The position numbers and the translations under genes were made by a program. The notes below the pieces were generated by a model. It did no database searches, was not told the origin of the DNA, and worked only from the letters and a program-made list of their open reading frames with translations. DNA of 64,000 nt from Blautia coccoides. Its GTDB lineage: Bacteria; Bacillota; Clostridia; Lachnospirales; Lachnospiraceae. How positions within the stretch are numbered: position 1 is the stretch's first letter; the number at the start of each line of letters is the position of its first letter. Of the stretch, positions 25,869-35,926 are shown piece by piece. The stretch covers positions 1,429,001 through 1,493,000 of the forward strand of contig NZ_CP136422.1 in the NCBI RefSeq assembly GCF_034355335.1. Direction: 5' to 3'.

Positions 25869-26819
25869 TTACCATCCATTTTCAAGATATATATCAAAAT
25901 CTTTTAACTGCCGTTTTTGTCCCGCATACTTTTCCCGCCACTGTTTGGGGGAAGTTCCCATATATTTCTTGAAGTTTCTGTTAAACGTGGATTCAGAGGT
26001 AAAGCCGGATTTGGAAATGATCTCATGGATGGAGCAGTCTGTGCTGCGCATGGAGTCAGCGGCATTCAGGATTCGGATCTTATTGATATAATCAAGGGCA
26101 GAGGTATTCATGAATGACTTGAATATCTTTCTGAAATACGTCTCACTGATACTGCAGGCATCGGCCAGATCCTGAATCTTGATAGGGGACCGGTAATGAC
26201 TGCGGATGTGATCGAGGGCCGGTTTGATCTGACTTATATTATCCATATCCAGGGGTTTGCTGCAGGATAAAAACTCATCGTCGGTTTCCGAAAAAGTCAG
26301 GCGGGCGATCCTCATGAGCAGGGAAAATGCCATGGCTTTTACGATATATATATTGTATTCCTTCTGCATCAGCATTTCATGGAGAATGATGCGAAATTCT
26401 CCGGCAATTTCAGGATATTCTTTTGCACGGATAAAATGCGCCTTCTGAGTGATGAGCTTTTTCATATAATTCAGCTTGGCTTCGTCATTTCCGTAAGCAG
26501 CTTCCAGGCATTTGTCAATATCGATAAAGAGATATTCCCAGGTGATGACACTGCCGGGAATACTGTCTGTGGAATGGGGATAATTGGGGGGAATAATGGA
26601 AATCATATGGGGCTGGATCTTGAGACCCTGATCACCCAGAAGTAAATTTCCATTTCCATTATAACAGTAGCCGATTTCCATTAAATTGTGGAAATGAAGG
26701 CATGCAGTCCGTGTCCCGATGCAGCTCAGCCAGTTGTCCCCGGTCAGAAAATATATGGGGAGCTGAGGCAGGGTGGCATAATATCTGAATTCTACTTTGG
26801 GTTTTTGTGTATTTTCCAT
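25869..26819 (-). CDS. AraC-family transcriptional regulator
   Basis: A 316-residue regulator: N-terminal sensing domain (LHFHNLMEIGYCYNGNGNLL, about 40-59) and C-terminal double helix-turn-helix (IKIQDLADACSISETYFRKI and IHEIISKSGFTSESTFNRNF, about 220-285). It is divergent from the solute-binding protein gene at 27039, about 220 bases away with a good promoter between, so it probably regulates the oligosaccharide locus to its right. It may also affect the URO-D-like gene downstream of it. Confidence 0.92.
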   Translation of the reverse strand: MENTQKPKVEFRYYATLPQLPIYFLTGDNWLSCIGTRTACLHFHNLMEIGYCYNGNGNLLLGDQGLKIQPHMISIIPPNYPHSTDSIPGSVITWEYLFIDIDKCLEAAYGNDEAKLNYMKKLITQKAHFIRAKEYPEIAGEFRIILHEMLMQKEYNIYIVKAMAFSLLMRIARLTFSETDDEFLSCSKPLDMDNISQIKPALDHIRSHYRSPIKIQDLADACSISETYFRKIFKSFMNTSALDYINKIRILNAADSMRSTDCSIHEIISKSGFTSESTFNRNFKKYMGTSPKQWREKYAGQKRQLKDFDIYLENGW

Positions 26820-26955
26820 GAATATACTTCTTTCTATTAGTTTGCGGAATTATCCCGATGTTACGGTAAGATTTATTGTATGATTTTATCATCTGTTTGG
26901 GAAAAAGACAAGAAATAATCAATTTTGCTGTTAAGCAGAAGTTCACAAAGTCTCT

Positions 26956-26984
26956 TTGAGTATTGTGACAAGTTAGTGTATAAT
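26956..26984 (+). promoter_or_regulatory. Promoter of the first solute-binding protein gene
   Basis: TTGAGT (26956-26961), 17 bases, TATAAT (26979-26984), in the divergent AraC intergenic region. Confidence 0.75.
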
Positions 26985-27038
26985 TATGGTAGTGAAAAAA
27001 TCAGAGGATCTGAACTTGGCAAATAGAGAGGACAAAGG

Positions 27039-28319
27039 ATGAGGGCAAGGAAATTTTATTTGTATATGACTCTGCTGCCGTTGGTGCTTTCAGGGTGTGC
27101 CGCAGCAGACTGGCAGGAAACAGCCATGAAAGAGCAGGCGCCTGTGACGGTCACGGCAACAGTAAAGCAGTCCCGCTATACCAGAGGATTGGAGAAGATG
27201 ATCGAAAAGCTTTCACAGGAAGAGAACATAATCGTGGAGTGTCAGGTGGTTCCGGATGAGCAGAGCAGCAGTATCATAAAGATGCGCGCCTCTTCTTATG
27301 AACTGACCGATATGGTGGACAGTAACTTTCCGGATCTCTACAATCAGATTGACGCCTCAAAGTACCTGGAAGATCTGAGTGATGAGACATGGGTAGAGAA
27401 ATTAAAGCATCCGGAAATTGTCACATACCAGGATAAGGTCTATGCTTTCCCTTTCCAGTCTATGCAGGGGATCCATGGCATGGTCTACAATCAGGAAGTA
27501 TTTGAACGTGCGGGAATTGAGAAAATCCCTGAGAGCTGGGAGGAATTGCTGGAAGTATGCGAAACCATCAGCAGGGAGCTGCCGGATGTTGTGCCGGTGT
27601 GCATGGCAAAGGAGAGCTGGATCACACAAGTGCTGCCGGCAGATGCAATGACAAAAGCTCTGGGGATCACCGGGAGTGAACAGTATGCCCGGGCGCTCAT
27701 GGACAAAACCATAAAGTGGACGGACATCCCCGCATTTTCAGAGGTTCTGGATCACTATATGGAATTATTTTCAAAGGGCTATGTGAATGAGGATTATCTC
27801 TCCTTTACTTATGAGAATTGTGTGGAAGCGGTGGGAAACGGTACGGCAGCAATGCATTTTAACGGCAGTTTTTTTGCTGGAGAGGTACAGGATCAGTATC
27901 CAGGTGCTCGGCTTGGCATGTTCAACGTGATCATGCCCAATGCGGCGGAGGATATGGCTACGGCAAATATGTACTCCGTGGGCTTTGCACTGTCCAATAC
28001 ATCAAAAAAGAAGGATGTGGTAAAAAAGATTTTTCGTCTGTGGTCCACACCGGAATATGCAGACCTTTATTTCAGAGATACACCTGGTTTTCCCGCTTTT
28101 GATGATGTGGACGGGGGCAGCACCCCGTATTATCTGGCTGATATGAAAGAGAAATATATTGACAGCGACATGGTATCCGGTGATTTTCTTAGTAAGTTTG
28201 ATTCAGGGAGGGATAAGATCATGGATTACCTGTGGATCTATCTTCTGGAAGAACCGAAAAAGCAATCCCTGAACGGCAGGGAGATATTGGAACGGTTTCA
28301 GACAGATTATGAGCAGTAA
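27039..28319 (+). CDS. Extracellular solute-binding lipoprotein (family 1)
   Basis: A 426-residue lipoprotein: signal peptide with lipobox LSGC (Cys about residue 19), then a family 1 sugar-binding fold (VYAFPFQSMQGIHGMVYNQE and IEKIPESWEELLEVC are typical of CUT1 receptors). It should be tethered outside the membrane and bind an oligosaccharide. It is transcribed alone, ended by a strong terminator, whereas a second binding protein (31128) lies directly before the permeases. It may be an alternative receptor or a sensor partner for the YesM kinase (inference). Confidence 0.9.
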   Translation: MRARKFYLYMTLLPLVLSGCAAADWQETAMKEQAPVTVTATVKQSRYTRGLEKMIEKLSQEENIIVECQVVPDEQSSSIIKMRASSYELTDMVDSNFPDLYNQIDASKYLEDLSDETWVEKLKHPEIVTYQDKVYAFPFQSMQGIHGMVYNQEVFERAGIEKIPESWEELLEVCETISRELPDVVPVCMAKESWITQVLPADAMTKALGITGSEQYARALMDKTIKWTDIPAFSEVLDHYMELFSKGYVNEDYLSFTYENCVEAVGNGTAAMHFNGSFFAGEVQDQYPGARLGMFNVIMPNAAEDMATANMYSVGFALSNTSKKKDVVKKIFRLWSTPEYADLYFRDTPGFPAFDDVDGGSTPYYLADMKEKYIDSDMVSGDFLSKFDSGRDKIMDYLWIYLLEEPKKQSLNGREILERFQTDYEQ

Positions 28320-28352
28320 AATTTAATATCGTGCAGTTAAATAGCATCTGAG

Positions 28353-28422
28353 CAGCATCTGAGAGATGATATGGCCCTTGTCAGGCGGACAAGGGCCACA
28401 TCACTTTCAGGTGCTGTTTTTT
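28353..28422 (+). terminator. Very long terminator after the first binding-protein gene
   Basis: An imperfect stem of nearly 30 bp from CAGCATCTGA (28353) to GGTGCTG (ends 28416), with a perfect 11-bp top (TGGCCCTTGTC with its complement) and six T residues after it. The 5' arm contains a short direct repeat, AGCATCTGAG. Confidence 0.9.
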
Positions 28423-28519
28423 AGATAATCCATGGTGATATTTATATTCTGTCTATGTTCAGAGCCGCGCTTTGTCACTATAATTCTGGAATAGTACAAA
28501 TGATCAGGAGGAGATTATC

Positions 28520-30991
28520 ATGGATACAATCAACGGAAAATATGGCCAATTTGATCTGTCACGGCCTGCCACCTATATCATACACGATTTGGGTATGGAG
28601 ACTTCCTGGGAGTATATCTTTCAGAACCGGGAAATACTGCTCAGATTGGATCAGTATGGACCGGTAGCGGCACAGGCCTATCCCCCCGGGGATATCATGC
28701 TTTTTAAAAGGGAAAAAGATGACAAGTATTCAAAGTGGCTGGTATGGATCAAAGGGGATTGCGTGAACCGGGGAATTCCTTTTAATAACTTCTGCCGTCC
28801 GGCTATAGGTCCGGGGGCAGATGAAGGTCCGGAAAATTTGAAGATCACATTTCAGCCTCATATGGCAAAGTACAGCTATGAGATAGACGGTCTGGAGGTG
28901 AACACCACATTTTTTGTTCCGAGAAAAGGGACTGATATCGTTATGAAATTCCGCATAACGAGCCACAGGGAGGAGGTAGCAGATCTCTCCGTGACACCTG
29001 CCATGCTTCCTTACGTCAACCCGGCCCAACTGGCACCGTGGGACAGACCGGAGTGGTATGTAAAGACCGGAGCGGGAATGGAAAAGGAACTTGTTTTCTG
29101 GTCGCAGTTATGGAATCCCCAGGCGGTTCCGGGCAGCAGGCGTGCTGCCACGCTGTGGAGCAGCAGAGAGAATATGCAGTCCTTTGATGTCTCAGCAGAA
29201 AAATTCTGCAGCAGCACCGATTTTAATCATCCCTGCAGTCTTTACAGGGAGCATCTGCGCCTGGGTCGGGAGTGCCTGGAATCATATGGGGTACATGGTG
29301 AAGAGAATACCGTATGCGGTTATCCGTCGGTCTATGCCGCCCAGTATAAGATCTCACTGAATCCCGGTGAGAGCAGAGAGATAACTCAGGTTCTGAGTTT
29401 TTTGCCTCTGAATGAAGAACATCTTCTGCCGGATCTTGCAGCAGCCAGCCGCCCGTTAAAATATTTTGACCGTCAGGTATTTGACACAGAGGTGGAGGTT
29501 CAGCGGCGGTTTTATGAGGGACTGTGCGGAAAATGGGGAATCCGGACACAGGATAGATTTTTTGACCACTATATCAATACCTGGCTGCCTTTACAGATGT
29601 ACTGGACGGCATCCCTTGACAGAGGGTGGCCTACGGGGATGCGGGGCAGCAGGGACTGTGCAAATGATTTTATGGGAGAATTATTTTTTGACTCAGGCTG
29701 GGCGAAAAAAATTCTGCTGCTGCTGTTGGAGTGTGAACGTGAAGATGGGTGGATCCCGCGGCAGATAGGGACAGCGGGGAGGAAAGGACGCCATGATCTG
29801 AGGGAATTTGTAGACGCAGGGGCATTTGCCCTGGAATTTGTATATGAATACCTCTGCTTCACAGGAGATGAGGATATTCTGAACGAAACGGTACAATGGC
29901 TGGGCGACGGGCAAAAAAGCAGTGTATGGGAGCACTGTCTCAGAATATTATCCTATTATACGGACCCGGAAAATATTGGTAAGCATGGCTTGTGTAAAAT
30001 CAGAGGCGGAGATTGGCTGGATGCGGTGAACAACGCCGGACTTAAGGGACGCGGAGAGAGTGTGATGGTAACAGCCCAGGTTATATTGGCCATCGACTAT
30101 GTGCAGGAAATCGCAGCGTCATATGCCCTGAGCATTCCGGATCCGCAGAAGATTTCCGATGCGCGTGATCAATTTGAGGCTGCTCTGAACCGGGAAGCAT
30201 ACAACCCGTCTGGTTTTTACAGCGGCGTATTTACAGATAATGGGGAGTGGCTGTTTTCCCACAAGGATCCGGATGGAGAATGTCGTCCGTATATATGTGC
30301 CAATGCCTATGCAATCGTGTGCGGCACTGCAGATACCCGGCAGCGGGAGAGTATCCTGGAACATTTTGGCAGGCTAAAGTCGGAGTCGGGATATCGGCTA
30401 TTTGCCCCTGCTCTGGGGAGAAAGCCCGTATCCTGCGCGGGAAGACTCGGAAGCGGAGACGCCTTTGGGGGGCTGTTTGAAAATGCCAGCCCTTACAATC
30501 ACGGTTCCCACGGATTCCTGGGCAGGAGCTTCTCTGTGATGGGCAGAGGAGAAGAACTGTATGAGACATTACAATATCTTCTGCCTTTTGATCAGCAGAA
30601 GCATAACACGGTTCAGGCCATGACTCCTCCGTATGCTATTGTGAACTGCTGGCAGGATATTCCGCTGTTCAAAGGCAGGGGAGGTATGACATTCCTCACC
30701 GGTTCCATAGCTATGGCGATCCGTTTGACCTATCAATGGATGTTTGGCATCAGACCGGGTCTTGAGGGGCTTATCCTTGATCCCTGTCTTTCGGAATCCA
30801 TGACAGGGGCAGAGGTGAGCTTCAGCATAAGGAATAAGAAAATCCTGCTCCATATCAGCGGACAAGAAGACAGCCGCGTACGCATCAACGGCATGCCGTA
30901 CAGCCACGAAAAATATCTGAAGCGGGAGCGGAGAAATGCGGTGTTTATCCCATATGAGGTACTGGAACCGGAAAATGAAATATGGGTATGA
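28520..30991 (+). CDS. GH94-type glycoside phosphorylase
   Basis: An 823-residue cytoplasmic enzyme of the cellobiose/chitobiose phosphorylase type. An N-terminal beta-sandwich (about 1-290) and a helical linker lead to an (alpha/alpha)6 barrel. Barrel marks are GSRDCANDFMGELFFDSG (about 375-392), GGDWLDAVNNAG (Asp498/Asp501, matching the DWND catalytic-acid motif) and KGRGESVMV. The family splits beta-glycosides with phosphate to give a sugar 1-phosphate, saving ATP. The motif is DWLD instead of DWND, so specificity may be unusual. AGGAGG precedes the ATG; TATAAT at 28479-28484 is a likely -10. It lies between two solute-binding proteins of an ABC importer that should supply its substrate. 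Confidence 0.85.
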   Translation: MDTINGKYGQFDLSRPATYIIHDLGMETSWEYIFQNREILLRLDQYGPVAAQAYPPGDIMLFKREKDDKYSKWLVWIKGDCVNRGIPFNNFCRPAIGPGADEGPENLKITFQPHMAKYSYEIDGLEVNTTFFVPRKGTDIVMKFRITSHREEVADLSVTPAMLPYVNPAQLAPWDRPEWYVKTGAGMEKELVFWSQLWNPQAVPGSRRAATLWSSRENMQSFDVSAEKFCSSTDFNHPCSLYREHLRLGRECLESYGVHGEENTVCGYPSVYAAQYKISLNPGESREITQVLSFLPLNEEHLLPDLAAASRPLKYFDRQVFDTEVEVQRRFYEGLCGKWGIRTQDRFFDHYINTWLPLQMYWTASLDRGWPTGMRGSRDCANDFMGELFFDSGWAKKILLLLLECEREDGWIPRQIGTAGRKGRHDLREFVDAGAFALEFVYEYLCFTGDEDILNETVQWLGDGQKSSVWEHCLRILSYYTDPENIGKHGLCKIRGGDWLDAVNNAGLKGRGESVMVTAQVILAIDYVQEIAASYALSIPDPQKISDARDQFEAALNREAYNPSGFYSGVFTDNGEWLFSHKDPDGECRPYICANAYAIVCGTADTRQRESILEHFGRLKSESGYRLFAPALGRKPVSCAGRLGSGDAFGGLFENASPYNHGSHGFLGRSFSVMGRGEELYETLQYLLPFDQQKHNTVQAMTPPYAIVNCWQDIPLFKGRGGMTFLTGSIAMAIRLTYQWMFGIRPGLEGLILDPCLSESMTGAEVSFSIRNKKILLHISGQEDSRVRINGMPYSHEKYLKRERRNAVFIPYEVLEPENEIWV

Positions 30992-31127
30992 TCTACCACA
31001 GGGCAGGAAATCTGTTACCAAATATCCATGTCCGCTGTTCTAATCTGTCTATGTAAATCAGTACCGCGATAGAATAAAATGAAGTCATCAGATAACTGAT
31101 AGAAAAACAAAACAGGAGGAGAATATA

Positions 31128-32429
31128 ATGCAAAGAAAATTAGTAAGTGTGCTGCTGGGAGCTGCTCTGCTGGGAACCATGTTCACCGGATGCGGACAGC
31201 AGGCAGACGCCGGTCAGGCAGAGAGTAAAACAGAGTCATCAGAAGGTACATCAGGGTCCGCAGAGGAAGAGTCCAAGGACGCAGACAAGATCGTATATTG
31301 GTCCATGTGGGATGCCGGCTCCCCACAGGCTGTTGCCATTCAGGAAGCCATTGACGCTTACTGCGAGGAGACAGGGAATGAAGTACAGGTGGAGTGGAAG
31401 GGCAGGGACATCGCATCCCTGATCAGTTCCTCCATAGATGCAGGGGAAGACATTGACCTCTATGAGGACGATTACATGAGGATGTCCACGATCCACAGCA
31501 CTTATGCCATGGATCTGGAGGAGATGGCCAAGGCGGCAGATTACGACAATAAGTCCAACAAGGCACTGACAGGGTCCGTGCGAAATTGGGCCGGTTCTCT
31601 GAAAGTGATTCCTTATCAGCCATATGCCTCCGGTGTCTTTTATAATAAGGAAATCTTTGACGAGGCTGGCGCACAGGAGCCGGCAACCTGGGATGAATTT
31701 TTGGATGTATGCGAGAAGATCAAACAGGCCGGATATACACCTCTGGCTCTTGATGACGGCTACGTGTCACTGAATCTGGGATATGCGCTGGCGCGCTATA
31801 TTGGCCAGGATGGTGTGAAAGATGTGGTGAATAATGGAAACTGGGCGGAGAATCCCGGCGTGCTGAAGATGGCAGAGGATATGCAGACTTTGGTGGAAAA
31901 GGGATACCTGTCTGACGCCGCACCGGAAGCCTTCCCCGAAGGCCAGAATGCAGTGGGATTTGAGGAGACTGCCATGGTTGTAAATGCGTCATGGATACCG
32001 AATGAGTTAAAAGAGAGCACAGAGTGCGAGTTTGAGTGGGGAATGTTTTCATATCCCGCAGTGGAAGGCGGTACAGACGGAACGGAAGCAATGATGATCG
32101 GCGGGCAGGGAATATCCATAAACGCTAAATCAGAGAATGCTCAGGCAGCGTTTGACCTGGTTATGTTCCTTACTACCGGAGAGTATGATGCAAAAATCTC
32201 TGCTGCTACCAATGCCATACCATCAGACCCCAACAATAAGGAATGGCCGGAGATCATAAAGAACTGCCGTATTCCGTTTGAACAGGCAGCAAAGGGATAC
32301 GAGTGGGCGGCCGGTATGGAAAATAATACGGATTTCACTCCTACCATTGTAGAATGGGGCTCTAAATTATTCTCAGGTGCATGCAGTGCACAGGAATTTG
32401 TAGACGGGCTTGAGGCTGCCAGCAAATAA
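31128..32429 (+). CDS. Sugar ABC transporter solute-binding lipoprotein
   Basis: A 433-residue family 1 receptor. The lipobox FTGC gives a lipidated Cys near residue 22, followed by a Ser/Glu-rich linker, then the binding fold (KIVYWSMWDAGSPQAVAIQE; VIPYQPYASGVFYNKEIFDE; EPATWDEFLDVCEKIKQAGY). It is the receptor of the two permeases directly downstream (CUT1 oligosaccharide importer). The large stem-loop after its stop would allow more receptor than permease to be made. GGAGGAG precedes the ATG. Confidence 0.93.
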   Translation: MQRKLVSVLLGAALLGTMFTGCGQQADAGQAESKTESSEGTSGSAEEESKDADKIVYWSMWDAGSPQAVAIQEAIDAYCEETGNEVQVEWKGRDIASLISSSIDAGEDIDLYEDDYMRMSTIHSTYAMDLEEMAKAADYDNKSNKALTGSVRNWAGSLKVIPYQPYASGVFYNKEIFDEAGAQEPATWDEFLDVCEKIKQAGYTPLALDDGYVSLNLGYALARYIGQDGVKDVVNNGNWAENPGVLKMAEDMQTLVEKGYLSDAAPEAFPEGQNAVGFEETAMVVNASWIPNELKESTECEFEWGMFSYPAVEGGTDGTEAMMIGGQGISINAKSENAQAAFDLVMFLTTGEYDAKISAATNAIPSDPNNKEWPEIIKNCRIPFEQAAKGYEWAAGMENNTDFTPTIVEWGSKLFSGACSAQEFVDGLEAASK

Positions 32430-32441
32430 AGACAGACAGGA

Positions 32442-32511
32442 GGGCTGCAGCACTGATGATTCCCAACCTCGCTCTGAGGCAGATGGTTCGGGATTTTCAG
32501 TGTGGCAGCCC
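32442..32511 (+). promoter_or_regulatory. Intra-operon stem-loop between receptor and permease genes
   Basis: GGGCTGC (32442-32448) pairs with GCAGCCC (32505-32511), with further paired blocks inside (CACTGA/TCAGTG, ATTCCC/GGGAT, ACC/GGT). No T-run follows, so it probably marks an mRNA processing or stability element rather than a terminator. Confidence 0.7.
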
Positions 32512-32562
32512 CTTGAATTCTGATGCGGGAAAGCTTCGATCAAAACAAGGGAGGTTATTTGG

Positions 32563-33465
32563 TTGAAAAGAGATAAGAAAATGATGGCGGTATTTTTGGC
32601 GCCTGCACTCATATTGTTTTCTACAGTATACATCTATCCCATTATCAGGACGATCCTGATGAGTTTTTTCCGGGTGGAACGTGCCAGCTCTGCGCTGTCC
32701 GACGGTGGTTTTTCCGGGCTTTTAAATTATCGGAAGGTGTTCTCGTCGCTAAGTTTTGTCACTTCCATGGAAAATATAGCTAAAATATGGGTGATAGGCG
32801 GAGTCGTTGTGATGGTCCTGGCCTTGATGCTGGCAGTGATACTTACCAGCGGTATAAGGTTCAAACGTTTTTATCGGGCAATGATATATATGCCCAACAT
32901 TATCAGTGCGGTGGCCCTGGCGTCCATGTGGATGTACTATGTGTTCAACCGGAGATTCGGACTGCTGCACAATGTCTTTGACGCTTTAGGTCTGGAAAAT
33001 CTGGCGAAGATCAACTGGCTGGGCGAGGATATGAAGTTCTGGTCTATGCTGGCAGCCTTTTGCTTCGGCGCTGTGGGCTATTATATGCTGATCTTTATCA
33101 GCGGGATTGAGAAAATTCCTGCGGACATCTATGAGGCAGCCACCATTGACGGAGCCAATAAAGTGGGCCAGTTCCGGCACATAACGCTGCCGCTGCTGAA
33201 GAGTGTGTTTAAAATGAACCTGACTTTTTGGAGTATCAATACCATATCTTTTTTCGTTTGGACGAAAATGTTTTCTCCCGTTACGACGGAGAACAGTACC
33301 ATCGTTCCGATCATTTATGTGTTTGATCTGGTTTTCGGAAATAAAACCTCCAAGACTACGGATGCGGGAGCAGGAGCTGCTGTGGGATGCATTCTGGCGC
33401 TGATCGTAATGGTCATATTTGCCTTGCTGAACAGGCTGCTCAAGGACGATGAGCTGGAATTATAA
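32563..33465 (+). CDS. Sugar ABC transporter permease (MalF-type)
   Basis: A 300-residue permease with six hydrophobic helices. The cytoplasmic EAA loop is at about 190-210 (IYEAATIDGANKVGQFRHIT, then LPLL), where it contacts the ATPase. The start is TTG at 32563, placed by GGGAGG eight bases upstream. It is the first of two permeases of the oligosaccharide importer. No ATPase gene is in the locus, so it must share a housekeeping MsmX-type ATPase, as is common for CUT1 systems in Firmicutes. Confidence 0.95.
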   Translation: MKRDKKMMAVFLAPALILFSTVYIYPIIRTILMSFFRVERASSALSDGGFSGLLNYRKVFSSLSFVTSMENIAKIWVIGGVVVMVLALMLAVILTSGIRFKRFYRAMIYMPNIISAVALASMWMYYVFNRRFGLLHNVFDALGLENLAKINWLGEDMKFWSMLAAFCFGAVGYYMLIFISGIEKIPADIYEAATIDGANKVGQFRHITLPLLKSVFKMNLTFWSINTISFFVWTKMFSPVTTENSTIVPIIYVFDLVFGNKTSKTTDAGAGAAVGCILALIVMVIFALLNRLLKDDELEL

Positions 33466-33516
33466 AGAAGCGTATGCAGGCCTGTATTACGACTGAATAC
33501 TGAAAGGATTGGAGAT

Positions 33517-34407
33517 ATGAGGGAAAAAATAATAAAAAAGAAAACAGAAAAAGAGTTCCGGCAGCCGTTCAATTGGAAAAAAGAAGTCCGGCTGCTGCCC
33601 GGATACCTGGTGGTCAGTTTATGGGTTCTGTTTACCATTGCCATATTGGTATGGATCTTTGCAGCCAGTCTTTCCACCACGAAGGAAATCTATCAGGGAA
33701 ATGCGCTTAAATTCCTGTCAGGGTTTCATTGGGAGAACTATGTAAACGCATGGCAGCTGCAGAATGTATCTATATACTTCCTGAATTCTTTTATTTACGC
33801 AGCTGTTTCCTGCGTGCTGCTGGTATTGATCGGCGCGCCTGCCGCCTATGTCCTGGCCAGATATACATTTTTGGGAAACAAGGTGATGAAGAGCGGACTG
33901 GTCATGGCTATGAGCATACCTGCAATTATGATCATTCTTCCGCTTTTGAATATCACCACAGGACTTAAACTGAATGGTTCCAGAACCCTGCTCATCTTTC
34001 TGTACACGGCAGTAAATATACCCTATACGGTGACTTTTCTTCTGAACTTCTTCAGCACCCTGTCAAAAAGCTATGAGGAAGCTGCTGCGCTGGACGGCTG
34101 TACCCAGATCAAGACATTCTGGAAGATCATGTTTCCGCTGGCACAGCCGGGTATCATCACCGTGACAATTTTTAACTTTATGACTGTCTGGAATGAATAT
34201 TTTATGTCTTTGGTTTTTGCAAGTGTGGATTCAAAGAGATCTGTGGGTGTGGGACTGTACACCATCGTTGCGGCTATGAAACAGAACGGAGATTACGGGG
34301 CATTGTTTGCGGCGGTGATCATTGTATTCCTGCCTACATTTTTACTGTACATATTCCTGTCTGAAAAAATTATCGCAGGTGTTACAGGCGGCGGAGTAAA
34401 GGGGTAA
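33517..34407 (+). CDS. Sugar ABC transporter permease (MalG-type)
   Basis: A 296-residue permease with six hydrophobic helices and the EAA loop YEEAAALDGCTQIKTFWKIM (about 187-206). It is the second half of the import channel, 51 bases after its partner and behind TTGGAGAT. Its last codons (Gly-Val-Lys-Gly-stop) lie inside a perfect inverted repeat shared with the convergent regulator gene. Confidence 0.95.
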   Translation: MREKIIKKKTEKEFRQPFNWKKEVRLLPGYLVVSLWVLFTIAILVWIFAASLSTTKEIYQGNALKFLSGFHWENYVNAWQLQNVSIYFLNSFIYAAVSCVLLVLIGAPAAYVLARYTFLGNKVMKSGLVMAMSIPAIMIILPLLNITTGLKLNGSRTLLIFLYTAVNIPYTVTFLLNFFSTLSKSYEEAAALDGCTQIKTFWKIMFPLAQPGIITVTIFNFMTVWNEYFMSLVFASVDSKRSVGVGLYTIVAAMKQNGDYGALFAAVIIVFLPTFLLYIFLSEKIIAGVTGGGVKG

Positions 34408-34429
34408 CTTATAGTTACCCCTTTACTCC
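34393..34429. terminator. Perfect 17-bp palindromic terminator spanning two stop codons
   Basis: GGAGTAAAGGGGTAACT (34393-34409), TAT, then its exact complement (34413-34429). The hairpin covers the stop codons of the convergent permease (ends 34407) and response regulator (ends 34415). By symmetry both proteins end in Gly-Val-Lys-Gly. Confidence 0.8.
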
Positions 34430-35926
34430 CTGTTCCCGGTATTGACTGGGAGAATAGCCTGTGGCATTCTTAAATACTCTGGAAAAATGGAAGGGATCGG
34501 GATAACCTACAAGAAATGAGATATCCTTTACCTTCAGTTCCTCGTCTTTTAACAGCTCCTTGGCTTTTTCTATCCGGATCTGCTGGATATAGTCGGATGG
34601 GGAAAGCCCTTTATAGGATTTGAACAGACGGCTGATGTAGGAGGAGACAAGACCGAATTTGGCTGACAGCGTCTGGTTGGTGATGGGTTCTGTTATATTT
34701 TCCAGGATATATTGGTCAATGGCAGCTAAAAGCTTGGTCTTGTCATCTGTCTGCACAAACGCGTCTGCCTGAAAGAACGACAGCAGGATTTCATAAAGCT
34801 GGGCGGAAAGCTCCCGGTAGGCAATACTGTTGGATATGGCTTCCGAGATGGAATATTTCAGGCCTGAGAAATCCGTATGCGGAGAATGTTTCTTGATGAT
34901 AAGCATCATACCGTCCAATACAATTTCCAGATTGTACTGTGTGATGGGGGATTTTTCAAAGCCATTTATTAAGCTGACCATTTCTTCTGAAAACTCCCTG
35001 TATTTTTTCAGACCCAGAAGAAAAATCAATTTGTTTTCAAAATCAGATGTAGTTGAGTACAGCAAAGATGAGCTGCTGTTTGGCATGAGAATACCGGATT
35101 CCCCGAATACCAGGCGTTTGCGGATGATTCCCTGAAGATTTCTGATGGTGCTGTTCACGTTTTTCAGAGAGGGAAACGGCTGGCTGGTAATGCAGGTGAC
35201 AGGAACACCCTGTCTGCCGGCCAGCTTTTCGTACAGTGCATGGATGGCATCCGACGCGTAGTCCGCATCAGGGGCGGAAAAGATGAGGATCTTTTCGGAA
35301 TCGTTTTTTCCGTTGATCACCCACGTGAACTCCTGCTGGAAAAATGAGGTGGGAAGTTCTGATGACAGATCCGCCTGATTCCAGAAGGAGTATCCGTAGG
35401 ACAGGCAGTTAAATCCTGTCAGAGGATAGGAGCCGGCATAAAACAGGGTGATATAATAGAGAGAATCCTTGGGGGCCAGGGAACACCCGGAGATATCCGT
35501 ATTGTGGTATACAGCAGACTGAATCAAACGGCTGTTGTTTTCCCTCCGTTCCTTCTCCACTTCAGCGGTAAGTTTTTCAAGAAGATCGACCAGTTTTGCG
35601 GCGTTTATGGGTTTGATCAGATAGTCGGCGGCATGGTACCTGAGTGCCTGCTGTGCGTAGGCAAATTCCTGATAGCCGGAGAGGATCACGGTGCGGATGT
35701 GAGGCATATGTTCACTGACATATCTGCACAGGGCAATTCCGTCCATGACGGGCATATTGATATCCGTAAAAATAACATCGATTTCTGTGTCTGCTAACAG
35801 GGTCAAAGCCTGTTCGCCGTTATACGCAGTTTCTGTCACCTTACAAAGGGGACTTGCCGTCTCGATAGCCTTGCTGATACTGCGAAGGATTGGCGGTTCA
35901 TCTTCTACAACCATAACTTTGATCAT
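34415..35926 (-). CDS. YesN-type response regulator with AraC output domain
   Basis: A 503-residue response regulator. The receiver domain (about 1-120) has Asp9/Glu8 acidic pocket residues, phospho-acceptor Asp55 in VIFTDINMP and Lys in YLIKPINA. A long middle region of about 270 residues follows, then a C-terminal AraC double helix-turn-helix (TNQTLSAKFGLVSSYISRLF and VKDISFLVGYPDPFHFSRVF, about 405-490). Its ATG overlaps the kinase stop (ATGA). Such pairs sense carbohydrates and switch on neighbouring CUT1 transporters, so the importer at 31-34 kb is the probable target. Confidence 0.95.
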   Translation of the reverse strand: MIKVMVVEDEPPILRSISKAIETASPLCKVTETAYNGEQALTLLADTEIDVIFTDINMPVMDGIALCRYVSEHMPHIRTVILSGYQEFAYAQQALRYHAADYLIKPINAAKLVDLLEKLTAEVEKERRENNSRLIQSAVYHNTDISGCSLAPKDSLYYITLFYAGSYPLTGFNCLSYGYSFWNQADLSSELPTSFFQQEFTWVINGKNDSEKILIFSAPDADYASDAIHALYEKLAGRQGVPVTCITSQPFPSLKNVNSTIRNLQGIIRKRLVFGESGILMPNSSSSLLYSTTSDFENKLIFLLGLKKYREFSEEMVSLINGFEKSPITQYNLEIVLDGMMLIIKKHSPHTDFSGLKYSISEAISNSIAYRELSAQLYEILLSFFQADAFVQTDDKTKLLAAIDQYILENITEPITNQTLSAKFGLVSSYISRLFKSYKGLSPSDYIQQIRIEKAKELLKDEELKVKDISFLVGYPDPFHFSRVFKNATGYSPSQYREQGVKG

